Below, piece by piece: positions 17,361-26,593 of a stretch of 64,000 nucleotides of DNA. Made by a program: the position numbers and the translations under genes. Source of the stretch: CAYWBU01 sp942491525. GTDB lineage: Bacteria; Desulfobacterota; Desulfomonilia; UBA1062. The notes under the pieces were generated by a model. The model worked only from the letters and a program-made list of their open reading frames with translations, made no database searches and was not told the origin of the DNA. Position 1 is the stretch's first letter. Each line of letters starts with the position of its first letter. The stretch covers positions 1 to 64,000 of the forward strand of contig CALOBW010000007.1 in assembly GCA_942491525.1 (NCBI GenBank), in the 5' to 3' direction.

Positions 17361-17435
17361 TTTTCCTGGTTCATAGTCCAATTAAATCAGCTGGTCAAGC
17401 GGTAATGGCGCCGCCGCAGGCAATCTATCCCATAT

Positions 17436-19202
17436 TTACTTTTCCTGCTTCTCAAGTATTCCAACTATGTTGATGCTACTTTGAATAGTCTCTACCGTAT
17501 CCGAAATTTTATCAATCTGCTCCTGCATTATCGCTTTCAGCTCCTCCGAATTCTCCTTGGTCTGCTGCTTCCTGAGGGCTGTACGCAATCCCTTAAAGTA
17601 CTCAACTTCGCGCTCCGGCAGTGAGAGAATCTTGGGCACCTCGGTCATGGAGCCGGAGGAGGTTTCGCGCAGGAATTCGATCACATCGGGCGACTCGGCC
17701 CGGGTCAGGCCGTGCTGCATGTCAGTATCCAGGAACTCAATCTCATCATAGTAGAAGTTAAAGACCTTATGGATCAGTTCGGCCCGGTGGGCTGCTATAA
17801 GATCGGCCAGATAGCGGTCAAAGGCCTGAAACTTCTTCTCTATCACCTCTTCCAGGCGCGCCGACTCTGCGCCGTCAAGGGCCAAAAAGTACTCCTTGAT
17901 GGCGCCATAAAAGAAATCATAATAGCAGTGCAGGGCCATGAAGATGATGAAATCGCCCACCAAATTGCCATTGGTCGTGCAGGAGCTGGTGGAGAGGGCG
18001 CCGCCGCGTGAAATGATCTCCTGCGGGGCTTTGATCATCCACTGTGTGCCAAAAATACCGGCGATATTGGTAATAGCCTCATAGTTGACGCCCTGCTGCC
18101 TGGTCTTCTTGACCAGACTCTTGGACTTATAGACCATGCCGAGCGCCTTCAGGTTAGGAATCATGGCGGCACAGACAAAGCCGTACTCATTATCCTCGTA
18201 GAAGCTGAACTTCAGGTAGCGGTCCGAAAGGATCGTCAGAAAATCTTTCGGAAAGTTGACCAGCACCCTTTCGCCCTCAATCTTCTGAATGGTCTTGGGG
18301 TTCTCATCCATAATCCTTGCAAAACAACTGAAGGCCGGATTGTCCACTATCTGCTGCACTATGCGCTGCATGATCACACTGAAACGGCCGGCGGCACGTC
18401 CGAGCTCATACCTCTTGAATTCAAAGAGCGGCGCCTTCAAGGTCAGACCGGTTCTGAAGAGGGTCCCGGTCGGACTGTAGTTGCGGGTGGTCTGAACATT
18501 GATCACAGACTGACGCGAGAGCATGCGTGATTCCCAACCCTTGGCCGGGGCAGACTCCAAAAAGCCCATGGCGTAGCCCTTATCATGGATCTTATCAAGC
18601 CAGCGCCGCATACTTTCAACTTTTTTAGCCGTGTCACCCACGCAGCTCAGCAGCACATTGGCACCCAGATCATAGGCCGCATCCAGTACCCGGTCCATGA
18701 TGGCCTCGCCGGAAAGTTCGCCCAGACGCACATTAATATGACGGATCGTGGCCAGGGTCTCCTGCCGGTCATCCGAGAGAATCTTGATGGCCGGGAAGCC
18801 CTCCGGAGTATCAACGATCTCCTGACGGTCAAACGGGATCAGGTGTCCGCGCTGGGGTTCCTCATCCAGGCTCTGCTCGACATATTGAGTCCTGAGTTCC
18901 ATGCCGCCGGCTGCCTTCTGGCGATAGATGGGCTTGCCGAACTTATCATAGCCCTCCAGAACCTTGTTCTTCTCGGAACGCATGACCCCAGCCAGAATCT
19001 GCTGCACAGTCGGAATATCGGCCGTAAAGGCGCCAAAAACCACATCTATCCAGACATCGTCCCGATTAAGCTGATTGGTTTTGGCGCGCTGCAGGATATC
19101 TTCATTGTTTTCCATGGAGGCGTAGATGGCCTGCATGCCCATCCTGCCGTTGGCTCCACGAATTGCAACCTTGATCACCGGAACCTTGTCCCAAATATCC
19201 AT
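17436..19202 (-). CDS. Orphan protein with GAPDH-like motifs
   Basis: 588-aa soluble protein of no family I recognise. The start is set at the ATG at 19202, which has GGAGG five bases upstream. The N-terminus is Rossmann-like (VIKVAIRGANGRMG); further on come SAPAKG (about 217-222), DNEYGF (about 337-342) and SCTTN (about 407-411), each resembling a glyceraldehyde-3-phosphate dehydrogenase motif. In true GAPDH the order is SAPxK, SCTTN, then DNExG, so the last two are exchanged and the protein is nearly twice the usual length. The C-terminal third is helical. It may be a distant NAD-binding enzyme or the likeness may be chance. Confidence 0.6.
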   Translation of the reverse strand: MDIWDKVPVIKVAIRGANGRMGMQAIYASMENNEDILQRAKTNQLNRDDVWIDVVFGAFTADIPTVQQILAGVMRSEKNKVLEGYDKFGKPIYRQKAAGGMELRTQYVEQSLDEEPQRGHLIPFDRQEIVDTPEGFPAIKILSDDRQETLATIRHINVRLGELSGEAIMDRVLDAAYDLGANVLLSCVGDTAKKVESMRRWLDKIHDKGYAMGFLESAPAKGWESRMLSRQSVINVQTTRNYSPTGTLFRTGLTLKAPLFEFKRYELGRAAGRFSVIMQRIVQQIVDNPAFSCFARIMDENPKTIQKIEGERVLVNFPKDFLTILSDRYLKFSFYEDNEYGFVCAAMIPNLKALGMVYKSKSLVKKTRQQGVNYEAITNIAGIFGTQWMIKAPQEIISRGGALSTSSCTTNGNLVGDFIIFMALHCYYDFFYGAIKEYFLALDGAESARLEEVIEKKFQAFDRYLADLIAAHRAELIHKVFNFYYDEIEFLDTDMQHGLTRAESPDVIEFLRETSSGSMTEVPKILSLPEREVEYFKGLRTALRKQQTKENSEELKAIMQEQIDKISDTVETIQSSINIVGILEKQEK

Positions 19203-19505
19203 ACCCACCTCCATGCATTCAATTGCAAAATGATCTTAAATTTATAACAAGCAATAATAAGCCCGGCAAGATAAACTTCAATAAATATATTTAATTATAT
19301 ATCATAAATAGATGGCCGATTTTCTGCTTTTTTACTTTGTTTACCCCCCACTATCATTTTGCAAACAATCAAATACAGCCCGGCCCTGTGCACATAAGCG
19401 CAAAAGATCCCCTGGCGCGCAAAACATTCTAAATTCAATTTTTCATATTGTGTGCAGCTAAAACTGCTACCTGAAGATCTCCGTTCCCTGTGGTATGGAT
19501 ATGTC
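19203..19505. other. AT-rich divergent intergenic region
   Basis: About 300 bp between the minus-strand orphan and the plus-strand FAD oxidoreductase. It must hold both promoters. It contains an AT-rich tract (TTAATTATATATCATAAATA) but no clear operator, RNA or ORF. Confidence 0.5.
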
Positions 19506-20588
19506 ATGACGGATATCGATATTACAATTATCGGCGGTGGAGTGGTCGGCCTGGCCCTGGCCTATGAACTTTCAGCATTTTCACCTGTGCTGCTGGAAGC
19601 CGAGAACTCTTTGGGTCGGGGCATCAGTTCACGCAACAGCGAAGTGATCCACGCCGGCATCTACTATCCGTCGGACTTCCTGAAGACCAGCCTCTGCATT
19701 GAGGGCAACCGCCTGCTCTACGGCTTCTGCCAAAAGCATGACCTACCCCATCGGCGCATCGGCAAGCTGATCGCGGCCGGCAGCGAAACTGAGATTCCAT
19801 CCCTCGAAAAACTCTTCAAGCAGGGTCAGATCAACGGAGTTGAAGGCCTGCAACTGCTGGACCGGCATGAAATCAAAAAGATTGAACCCAACCTCAGGGC
19901 CGCGGCCGCCCTATTCTCGCCCAACACCGGCATTGTGGACAGCCATCAGCTGATGCGACGCCTCGAACTCTGCGCCGACGGCGATATCCTGTGCAATTCA
20001 ACAGTCACGGCCATTGAGCCCAAACCGGGCCGCTTCATCTGTACCGTCAACGATGAGTACCAGTTCTGCAGCCGCATCATCATCACTGCTGCCGGCCTCA
20101 GGGCCGCCGAAGTTGCGGCACTGGCCGGCATTGATAGCTACCGGATCTATCCGGTCAAAGGCGAATACTTCCGCCTCAAAGCATCAAAATCAAATATCTG
20201 CAGCCACCTGATCTACCCCAGTCCGGAGCAGAATCTGGCCGGTCTGGGCATCCATCTGACCAAGGATCTGAGCGGAGCTGTCAGGCTGGGTCCGAACACC
20301 GTCTATCAGAACAACTATGATGTTGATCCAGCCCATGCCAAAGAGTTTGCCGCCGGCATCCAGAAACTGCTGCCAATTGATGAGCGCGATCTGCAGCCTG
20401 ATATGGCCGGCCTGCGCCCCAAACTGAATGCGCCGGGCGAACCGGCACGGGATTTCATCATCAGACATGAACTTGAGGGCATGCTTAACCTGATCGGAAT
20501 TGAATCGCCAGGCCTTACATCCTGCCTGGCGATTGCCAAATATGTGAAGAAATTAATGCTGCAGGACGGACTCCTGTCCGCCGGCTAA
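19506..20588 (+). CDS. FAD-dependent oxidoreductase (L-2-hydroxyglutarate dehydrogenase-like)
   Basis: 360-aa DAO-fold flavoprotein. FAD-binding DITIIGGGVVGLALAYELS at the N-terminus, then NSEVIHAGIYYP (the family SxxxHAGIYY block), SPNTGIVDSHQLMRRL and a late MAGLRPKL plus the nucleotide-binding IGIESPGLTSCLAIAKYV. Closest in form to LhgO/YgaF-type oxidases, which oxidise L-2-hydroxyglutarate and pass electrons to quinone, but about 50 residues shorter than E. coli LhgO. The start at 19506 lacks a strong RBS. Ends tail-to-tail with pyrC, sharing CTAA. Confidence 0.82.
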   Translation: MTDIDITIIGGGVVGLALAYELSAFSPVLLEAENSLGRGISSRNSEVIHAGIYYPSDFLKTSLCIEGNRLLYGFCQKHDLPHRRIGKLIAAGSETEIPSLEKLFKQGQINGVEGLQLLDRHEIKKIEPNLRAAAALFSPNTGIVDSHQLMRRLELCADGDILCNSTVTAIEPKPGRFICTVNDEYQFCSRIIITAAGLRAAEVAALAGIDSYRIYPVKGEYFRLKASKSNICSHLIYPSPEQNLAGLGIHLTKDLSGAVRLGPNTVYQNNYDVDPAHAKEFAAGIQKLLPIDERDLQPDMAGLRPKLNAPGEPARDFIIRHELEGMLNLIGIESPGLTSCLAIAKYVKKLMLQDGLLSAG

Positions 20589-21847
20589 TCTTTATAGACA
20601 ACCTTGCCGGCGCAGATGGTCTGTTTGACCTTGCCCTTGAACTGCTCTCCGATGAAGGGTGAATTTTGGGACTTGGACAGAATCATATCAGCCGTGAAAA
20701 CCCACTCCTCGTCGGGGTCGATAATGGCCAGGTCGGCCGGTGCACCGGGCTGAATGCGGCCGGCCTCGATGTTGATCAGATCAGCCGGTCCGCTGGTCAT
20801 GAGGCCGATCAGGCTCATGAGGTCCAGATCATTTTCCCGCTGAAGTTTCAGAATTGCCGGCAGCAGGGTCTGCAGACCGATGATGCCGCAGGGAGCGTGC
20901 TCAAATGCACTGTCCTTCTCATCCTTGGCATGCGGGGCATGGTCGGTGGCAATACAGTCGACAATGCCTTCCCGAAGGGCCTCGATCAGAGCCTGACGAT
21001 CATCTTCGCTTCTAAGCGGCGGATACATCTTGGCGTCTGTATTATACTTGCCGACAGCCGCCTCGGTCAGCAGCAGATGGTGCGGTGCAACTTCGCAGGT
21101 CACCTTGACGCCATGATGCTTGGCGCGTCTGATAATCTCCATGCCGCCCCTGGTGGCCACATGCGTGATGTGGATCGGAAGGCCGGTGTACTCGGCCAGG
21201 GCCACATCGCGGGCAATCTGCACATCCTCGGCGGCGTTGGGTATGCCGGGCAGCCCCAGTTCGGAAGAGAGGGCGCTCTCATTCATGACGCCGCCGCCGT
21301 CCAGATCGCGGTCCTGACAGTGGGTGAAAACCTTCAACCCAAAGGTTGCGGCATACTCCATGGCGCTTCTGAGCAGACCGGAATCCTGCACGGGCTGACC
21401 GTCATCGGAGACCGCCACGATACCGGCGGCTTTCATGAGACCCATCTCTGAAAGCTCCTGGCCCTTGAGTCCCTTGGTCACGGCCCCCACCGGCAGCACA
21501 TTGATGCAGCTGACAGCCTTAGCCTTGTCGATAATATATTTGGTGACAGAGGCATTGTCATTGACCGGGTCGGTGTTGGCCATGCAGGCCACCGTGGTAA
21601 CGCCGCCGGCTGCGGCAGCCTTTGAGCCGGTCTCAATATCCTCTTTATACTCCAGACCGGGATCGCGGAAGTGTACATGCAGATCCACCAGTCCGGGGAT
21701 GACCCATTTGCCGCTGGCATCGATAACCTCTTCGTCACTTTTCAGATTGCTGCCGATTGCCGCAATTCTGCTGTCTTCTATCTTGATATCACCGACCATG
21801 TCGGTACTGCTGGCCGGATCGATGATTCTTGCGTTCTTAATCAACAT
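20585..21847 (-). CDS. pyrC: Dihydroorotase (class I)
   Basis: Zinc amidohydrolase of 420 aa that closes N-carbamoyl-aspartate to dihydroorotate in pyrimidine synthesis. The class I metal motif is PGLVDLHVHFRDPG (His57, His59), with later ITHVATRGG, CEVAPHHLLL and the ATDHAPH metal/catalytic Asp block. Overlaps pyrB by 11 nt. Last gene of the truA-to-pyrC operon. Confidence 0.97.
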   Translation of the reverse strand: MLIKNARIIDPASSTDMVGDIKIEDSRIAAIGSNLKSDEEVIDASGKWVIPGLVDLHVHFRDPGLEYKEDIETGSKAAAAGGVTTVACMANTDPVNDNASVTKYIIDKAKAVSCINVLPVGAVTKGLKGQELSEMGLMKAAGIVAVSDDGQPVQDSGLLRSAMEYAATFGLKVFTHCQDRDLDGGGVMNESALSSELGLPGIPNAAEDVQIARDVALAEYTGLPIHITHVATRGGMEIIRRAKHHGVKVTCEVAPHHLLLTEAAVGKYNTDAKMYPPLRSEDDRQALIEALREGIVDCIATDHAPHAKDEKDSAFEHAPCGIIGLQTLLPAILKLQRENDLDLMSLIGLMTSGPADLINIEAGRIQPGAPADLAIIDPDEEWVFTADMILSKSQNSPFIGEQFKGKVKQTICAGKVVYKD

Positions 21848-22769
21848 TTAGGCTTCCTCCGAGCGAGAGATACATCAGGGCCATGCGAATGGCCACGCCG
21901 TTTTCAACCTGATCCAGTATGATGGCCCGCGCATGGTCGGCGGCATCATGGTTGATCTCGACGCCGCGGTTCATGGGACCGGGATGCATGATGACGGCTC
22001 CGTCCTTCATCATATCCACCCGCCGCTTGTTAAGGCCGTAGAAGACCGAATATTCACGGTCACTGGCAAATAGCTGCCGGCTGATGCGCTCCTTCTGGAC
22101 GCGCAGCATCATCATTACGTCACAACTGGGGATGACGGGATCAAGCTGGTTGGAGACCTCAACCCCCCAGCTATCAACTTCCGGCGGCAGCAGGGTCTTG
22201 GGTGCCACCAGGACAACTTCGGCGCCCAGCCTCTTCAAGGCATAGACATTGGAGCGCGCCACCCTGGAGTGCATGATGTCGCCCACAATCGCCACTCTGA
22301 GCCCCTCGATCTGCCCGAACTTCTCCCGCATAGAGTAGAGATCCAGCAAGCCCTGGGTCGGGTGCTCATGGTATCCATCGCCGGCGTTCAAAATCGAACA
22401 GGGCAGACGGTCGGCCAGCGCCTGGGGAATGCCGGCGTGCGGACAGCGGATCACAATACAGTCCGGCGCCATGGCCATAACGTTGTCGGCAGCGTCGATA
22501 ATGGTCTCTCCCTTGGAAAAGGATGATCCGGAACCCGAAAGCGTCACCGTGTCGGCACTCAGACGCTTGGCTGCCAATTCAAAGGAGAGCCTGGTGCGCG
22601 TGCTGGGCTCATGGAAAAAAAGCACTACGGTCTTGCCGCGCAGGGTCGGGACCTTCTTGATATCACGCTTGGAAATATCCTTGAAGGTGGTGGCTGTGTC
22701 GAGCACATAGGTTATCTCTTCGGCGCTTAAACCCTTGAGGCCGATCAGATCCTTATGGCCCCAGCTCAT
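21837..22769 (-). CDS. pyrB: Aspartate carbamoyltransferase catalytic subunit
   Basis: 310-aa enzyme joining carbamoyl phosphate and aspartate. Carbamoyl-phosphate site FHEPSTRTRLSFELAAKRL, catalytic HPTQGLLDLYS, and HPGPMNRGVEI near the end are all intact. No pyrI regulatory subunit is nearby, so this is the unregulated or dodecameric (with PyrC) type. Overlaps pyrR by 4 nt (ATGA). Confidence 0.97.
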   Translation of the reverse strand: MSWGHKDLIGLKGLSAEEITYVLDTATTFKDISKRDIKKVPTLRGKTVVLFFHEPSTRTRLSFELAAKRLSADTVTLSGSGSSFSKGETIIDAADNVMAMAPDCIVIRCPHAGIPQALADRLPCSILNAGDGYHEHPTQGLLDLYSMREKFGQIEGLRVAIVGDIMHSRVARSNVYALKRLGAEVVLVAPKTLLPPEVDSWGVEVSNQLDPVIPSCDVMMMLRVQKERISRQLFASDREYSVFYGLNKRRVDMMKDGAVIMHPGPMNRGVEINHDAADHARAIILDQVENGVAIRMALMYLSLGGSLNVD

Positions 22770-23305
22770 TTATGCACCTCACTTATGATAACGCCAATCT
22801 TGTCGTCGCCGTCCGGCAGGTTCAGCTTAATGATTTTATCAGCAGCCAGATCGATTGTGGCCCCCACATATTCCGCCTGGAAAGGCAACTCGCGCCCGCC
22901 GCGGTCAAAAAGCACCAACAGGCGAATGCGCTTGGGACGCCCCAGATCCATCAGATGATCAATGGCGGCCCGCACTGAACGGCCGGTGTTGAGCACATCA
23001 TCCACCAGGATGATATCCTTGTTATCGATTGAAAAGTTGATCTCGGTGGCCTTAACCTCGGGGTAGACCAGACGTTTGGAAATATCATCCCGGTAGAGGG
23101 TGATGTCGAGCGCTCCCAGGGGCAGATCGCAGCCGCACCGCTCATTGATCAGGTTAACCACATGCCGCGCCACATGATCTCCTCCCGACCGAATGCCGAT
23201 AAAAGCCACATCCTCCCATTTATCAATGCTCTCCGTGACACTGTCGGCCAACTTTCTAAACAGGACCTCTATCTCTTCTGATTGTGTCGGTATCTGATCC
23301 GTCAT
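22766..23305 (-). CDS. pyrR: PyrR-family regulator/uracil phosphoribosyltransferase
   Basis: 179-aa PyrR homologue with the PRPP-binding loop DIILVDDVLNTGRSVRAAID and the early FIGIRSGGDHVARH. In Bacillus it binds pyr mRNA with UMP to stop transcription and also makes UMP from uracil and PRPP. Here only 21 bp separate it from lepB upstream and it overlaps pyrB downstream, leaving no room for a pyr attenuator hairpin. Its role at this locus may be purely enzymatic, or it may act elsewhere. Confidence 0.95.
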   Translation of the reverse strand: MTDQIPTQSEEIEVLFRKLADSVTESIDKWEDVAFIGIRSGGDHVARHVVNLINERCGCDLPLGALDITLYRDDISKRLVYPEVKATEINFSIDNKDIILVDDVLNTGRSVRAAIDHLMDLGRPKRIRLLVLFDRGGRELPFQAEYVGATIDLAADKIIKLNLPDGDDKIGVIISEVHK

Positions 23306-23326
23306 ACAGCCTCCTAAACCTTCTGT

Positions 23327-23956
23327 TTATTTTACCAAATGTCCGAAACGGTTAAAGCGGATAAAGGGAAACTGTTTCTTGTATGAGAAGTAGATCACCA
23401 AAGCTTTACCCTTGATATTTTCTATGGGCACAAAGCCCCAGAAGCGGCTGTCCCGGCTGTTGTCGCGATTGTCGCCCAAAGCGAAGACCTGACCCTCGCC
23501 CACCACGATTGGCGCCAGATTGTCACGCACCTTGTTGGGTCCGAAGGCGATAATACCGGGATCGGTATGCTTTTCATGGCCGTTAATGTACTCTTCGCCG
23601 TTTACATAGACGCGCTTATTCTTAATCTCGATCACGTCGCCGGGCAGACCGATGGCGCGCTTGACAAAATCGATCCTGGTATTCTCCGGATAAGAAAAAA
23701 TGATGATGTCGCCGCGTTCAGGCACCCGCTCGGCACCCCAGAACTTCTTGGTAGTCAGGGGTACGGTCAGGCCGTAGTTGAACTTGGTGGCCAGAATGTG
23801 ATCGCCCACCAGCAGAGTGTCTTCCATGGAGGATGACGGAATACGGTAGGCCTGTATAATAAACGCCCTGGCAAACAGGGCGATGATTAATGCAAAAATC
23901 AGCGCTTCGCCCCACTCCTGGGCCGAGCTTTTTTCCTTGTCACTCTTCTGACTCAA
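23327..23956 (-). CDS. lepB: Signal peptidase I
   Basis: 209-aa inner-membrane protease that removes signal peptides. One N-terminal membrane segment (about 14-32) is followed by box B RIPSSSMEDTLLVGD with the catalytic Ser, box D RIDFVKRAIGLPGD with the catalytic Lys, and box E LGDNRDNSRDSRFWG. Short single-anchor form. It is separated from lepA by 3 bp, the classic lepA-lepB pair. Confidence 0.97.
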   Translation of the reverse strand: MSQKSDKEKSSAQEWGEALIFALIIALFARAFIIQAYRIPSSSMEDTLLVGDHILATKFNYGLTVPLTTKKFWGAERVPERGDIIIFSYPENTRIDFVKRAIGLPGDVIEIKNKRVYVNGEEYINGHEKHTDPGIIAFGPNKVRDNLAPIVVGEGQVFALGDNRDNSRDSRFWGFVPIENIKGKALVIYFSYKKQFPFIRFNRFGHLVK

Positions 23957-23959
23957 TTG

Positions 23960-25753
23960 CTACTCCTTAACTTTGAGAATTGCCAGGAAGGCCTCCTGGG
24001 GAATATCAACACTGCCCACCCGCTTCATACGCTTCTTACCAGCTTTCTGTTTTTCCAAAAGTTTGCGCTTACGGGTAATGTCGCCGCCATAGCACTTGGC
24101 CGTTACATTTTTTCTGAGCGCCTTAACAGTTTCACGGGCGATGATCCGCCCGCCGATGGCCGACTGAATGCTGATATCGAAGAGCTGGCGCGGAATGATC
24201 TTGCGGATGCGGCTGACCAGCTCCTTGCCGCGAGTATAGGCCATATCCCTGTGCACAATCAGCGAAAGGGCATCCACCGGCTCGTTGTTGACCAGGATGT
24301 TAAGCTTAACCAGTTTGGAAACCTTGTAGCCGGCGGGCTCATAGTCCAGGGATGCGTAGCCGCGAGTAACGGTCTTGAGGCGGCCAAAGAAGTCCAGCAC
24401 CACCTCGTTCAAGGGCATATCATAGGTGATGATGACGCGGTCGCCGGCAAAATAGTCCATGCCCTGCTGGATGCCGCGCTTCTCAAGACAGAGGGCCAGG
24501 ATCGGGCCCACATAGTCTGACGGAGTATGGATCTGGGCCCGGATATAGGGCTCCTCAATGGTGGTGATATGCTGGGGCTCCGGCAGTTCGGACGGATTAT
24601 GGATCTCGATAACCTCGCCGTCAGTCTTGGTAATGCGATAGACAACTGTGGGGGCCGTGATAATCAGGCTGAGCCCGAACTCGCGCTCCAGCCGCTCCTG
24701 GATAATCTCCATGTGCAGCAGTCCCAAAAATCCGCAGCGGAAACCATATCCCAGCGCCGAGCTTGTCTCCGGCTCAAACTGCAGGGATGAGTCATTCAGC
24801 ACCAGCTTCTCCAGCGATTCGCGCAGCTCCGGATACTGTACCGAGTCGGCCGGATAGAGACCCGCAAAGACCATCGGTTTGACGCGCTGGAATCCCGGCA
24901 CCGGTTTGGCGGTGGGATTGTGCAACTCGGTGATGGTATCACCCACCAGCACATCATGAATATCCTTGATCGCACCGGCCATGAAGCCGACCTGACCGGC
25001 CGAAAGCTCATCCACACTGATCGCATCGGGCGAGAAGACGCCGAGCTTGACAACCTCGTACTCAGCCTTGGTCTCCATGAACTTGACCTTGGTTCCAGCC
25101 TGAATGCGGCCATCCTCCACCTTGAAGAGCACCACGACGCCCTGATAGGGATCATACCAGGAGTCAAAGATCATGGCCTTGAAAGGAGCATCCGGATCGC
25201 CCTTGGGAGCCGGAATGCGCTCCACAATGGCCTCAAGCACATCCACGGTGCCTAAACCGGACTTGGCCGAAGTGTCAATCGCCTCACTCTTGGCGGCCAC
25301 CCCGATCATCTCCTCGATCTCCTCCTTGATCACATCCGGACGGGCTGAAGGCAGATCAACCTTGTTGACTACCGGGATGATCTCAAGATTCTGATCAACG
25401 GCCAGATAGGCATTGGCCACGGTCTGGGCCTCAACCCCCTGGGCGGCATCCACCAGCAGCAACGCGCCTTCACAGGCCGCCATGGAGCGCGACACCTCAT
25501 AGGAGAAGTCAACGTGGCCCGGGGTATCGATCATATTAAGCATGTAGGTCTGGCCGTTTTTGGCTTTATAGGGCAGGCGCACACTCTGAGCCTTGATGGT
25601 GATGCCCTTTTCACGCTCCAGGTCCATGCGGTCCAGATACTGACCAGCACCACCGGCCTTGAGCAGCCCCACCTCTTCCATCAGCCTGTCGGCCAGAGTC
25701 GACTTGCCGTGGTCGATATGGGCAATAATTGCAAAGTTTCTGATATTTTCCAT
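23960..25753 (-). CDS. lepA: Elongation factor 4 (LepA)
   Basis: 597-aa translational GTPase that back-translocates or remodels stalled ribosomes. G1 AHIDHGKSTLADR, switch II DTPGHVDFS, G4 NKVDLPSA, and the LepA-specific C-terminal domain ending KCYGGDITRKRKLLEKQKAG are all present; full length. Upstream gene rfbD is 3 bp away. Confidence 0.98.
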   Translation of the reverse strand: MENIRNFAIIAHIDHGKSTLADRLMEEVGLLKAGGAGQYLDRMDLEREKGITIKAQSVRLPYKAKNGQTYMLNMIDTPGHVDFSYEVSRSMAACEGALLLVDAAQGVEAQTVANAYLAVDQNLEIIPVVNKVDLPSARPDVIKEEIEEMIGVAAKSEAIDTSAKSGLGTVDVLEAIVERIPAPKGDPDAPFKAMIFDSWYDPYQGVVVLFKVEDGRIQAGTKVKFMETKAEYEVVKLGVFSPDAISVDELSAGQVGFMAGAIKDIHDVLVGDTITELHNPTAKPVPGFQRVKPMVFAGLYPADSVQYPELRESLEKLVLNDSSLQFEPETSSALGYGFRCGFLGLLHMEIIQERLEREFGLSLIITAPTVVYRITKTDGEVIEIHNPSELPEPQHITTIEEPYIRAQIHTPSDYVGPILALCLEKRGIQQGMDYFAGDRVIITYDMPLNEVVLDFFGRLKTVTRGYASLDYEPAGYKVSKLVKLNILVNNEPVDALSLIVHRDMAYTRGKELVSRIRKIIPRQLFDISIQSAIGGRIIARETVKALRKNVTAKCYGGDITRKRKLLEKQKAGKKRMKRVGSVDIPQEAFLAILKVKE

Positions 25754-25756
25754 AAA

Positions 25757-26593
25757 TTAACTAATCTCACGCAGATAGCGTCTTAGGCCATCCTGCCACC
25801 GGGGCAGTTCTGCGCCGGCTACCTTTTCATATTTATTTTTGTAAAGCCGGCTGTTGGCCGGCCGCCGGGCCGGCCGCGGAAACTTCTCCGAACCTACCGG
25901 CTGAATTGGCGTACTGATGCCGGCCTGGATCAAGGCCTCTTTGGCCAGATCAAACCAGCTGGCATATCCATCTGAGGAGACGTGGAAAAGTCCGCGCGCA
26001 TCTGCCTCGATCAGTTTAAGAATCGCCTGAGCCAGATCGGGCGTAAAGGTGGGCGAACCCCACTGATCATTGACCACCTGCAGTTCATCGCGTTCACAGG
26101 CCGCCTTGAGGATTGTTTTGACAAAATTGGGCCCATGCTCACCGAAGAGCCACTGGGCACGCACAATGATGTAGTCATCCATGTTGGAGGCAATCGACAG
26201 CTCGCCCTTCAGCTTGCCGCGACCATAGGCATTCACCGGACAGACCGGATCATCCTCGTGATAGGGCTCATCCTTGGTGCCGTCAAAAACATAGTCGGTG
26301 CTGATATGCACCAGCTTGGCACCCACCTCGCGGCAGGCCGAAGCTATGTAACCGGGAGCATCGCCATTGATCAAGGTAGCTTCAGCCTCATTCTCCTCAC
26401 AGGCATCCACGGCCGTAAATGCCGCACAGTTGATCACCCAGTGCGGACGCAAAGCGCTAAGCTGAATCCGTATTGAATCGGCATCCGTAATGTCCAGCTC
26501 GGCATGCTTCTTGGTAATGACGCTATGATCTGCAAAGGCCTCACAAACATCGCGGCCCAGCATTCCACCGGCTCCGGTTACCAGTATCTTCAT
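25757..26593 (-). CDS. rfbD: dTDP-4-dehydrorhamnose reductase
   Basis: 278-aa NADPH-dependent SDR enzyme for the last step of dTDP-L-rhamnose synthesis. TGAGGMLGRDV nucleotide-binding loop, STDYVFDGTKDEPY, and the YGRGKLKGE catalytic Tyr-x3-Lys. Overlaps rfbB by 4 nt. rfbA and rfbC, needed for the full pathway, are not in the window. Confidence 0.95.
   Translation of the reverse strand: MKILVTGAGGMLGRDVCEAFADHSVITKKHAELDITDADSIRIQLSALRPHWVINCAAFTAVDACEENEAEATLINGDAPGYIASACREVGAKLVHISTDYVFDGTKDEPYHEDDPVCPVNAYGRGKLKGELSIASNMDDYIIVRAQWLFGEHGPNFVKTILKAACERDELQVVNDQWGSPTFTPDLAQAILKLIEADARGLFHVSSDGYASWFDLAKEALIQAGISTPIQPVGSEKFPRPARRPANSRLYKNKYEKVAGAELPRWQDGLRRYLREIS

Noticed and set aside
17255..17473. 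72-aa plus-strand ORF over tRNA-CAT
   Set aside because: Contains the antisense of the tRNA (GPTWDRTRDLPVMS type) and has no RBS.
23306..23326. PyrR attenuator before pyrR
   Set aside because: The 21-bp gap is too short for an antiterminator/terminator pair.
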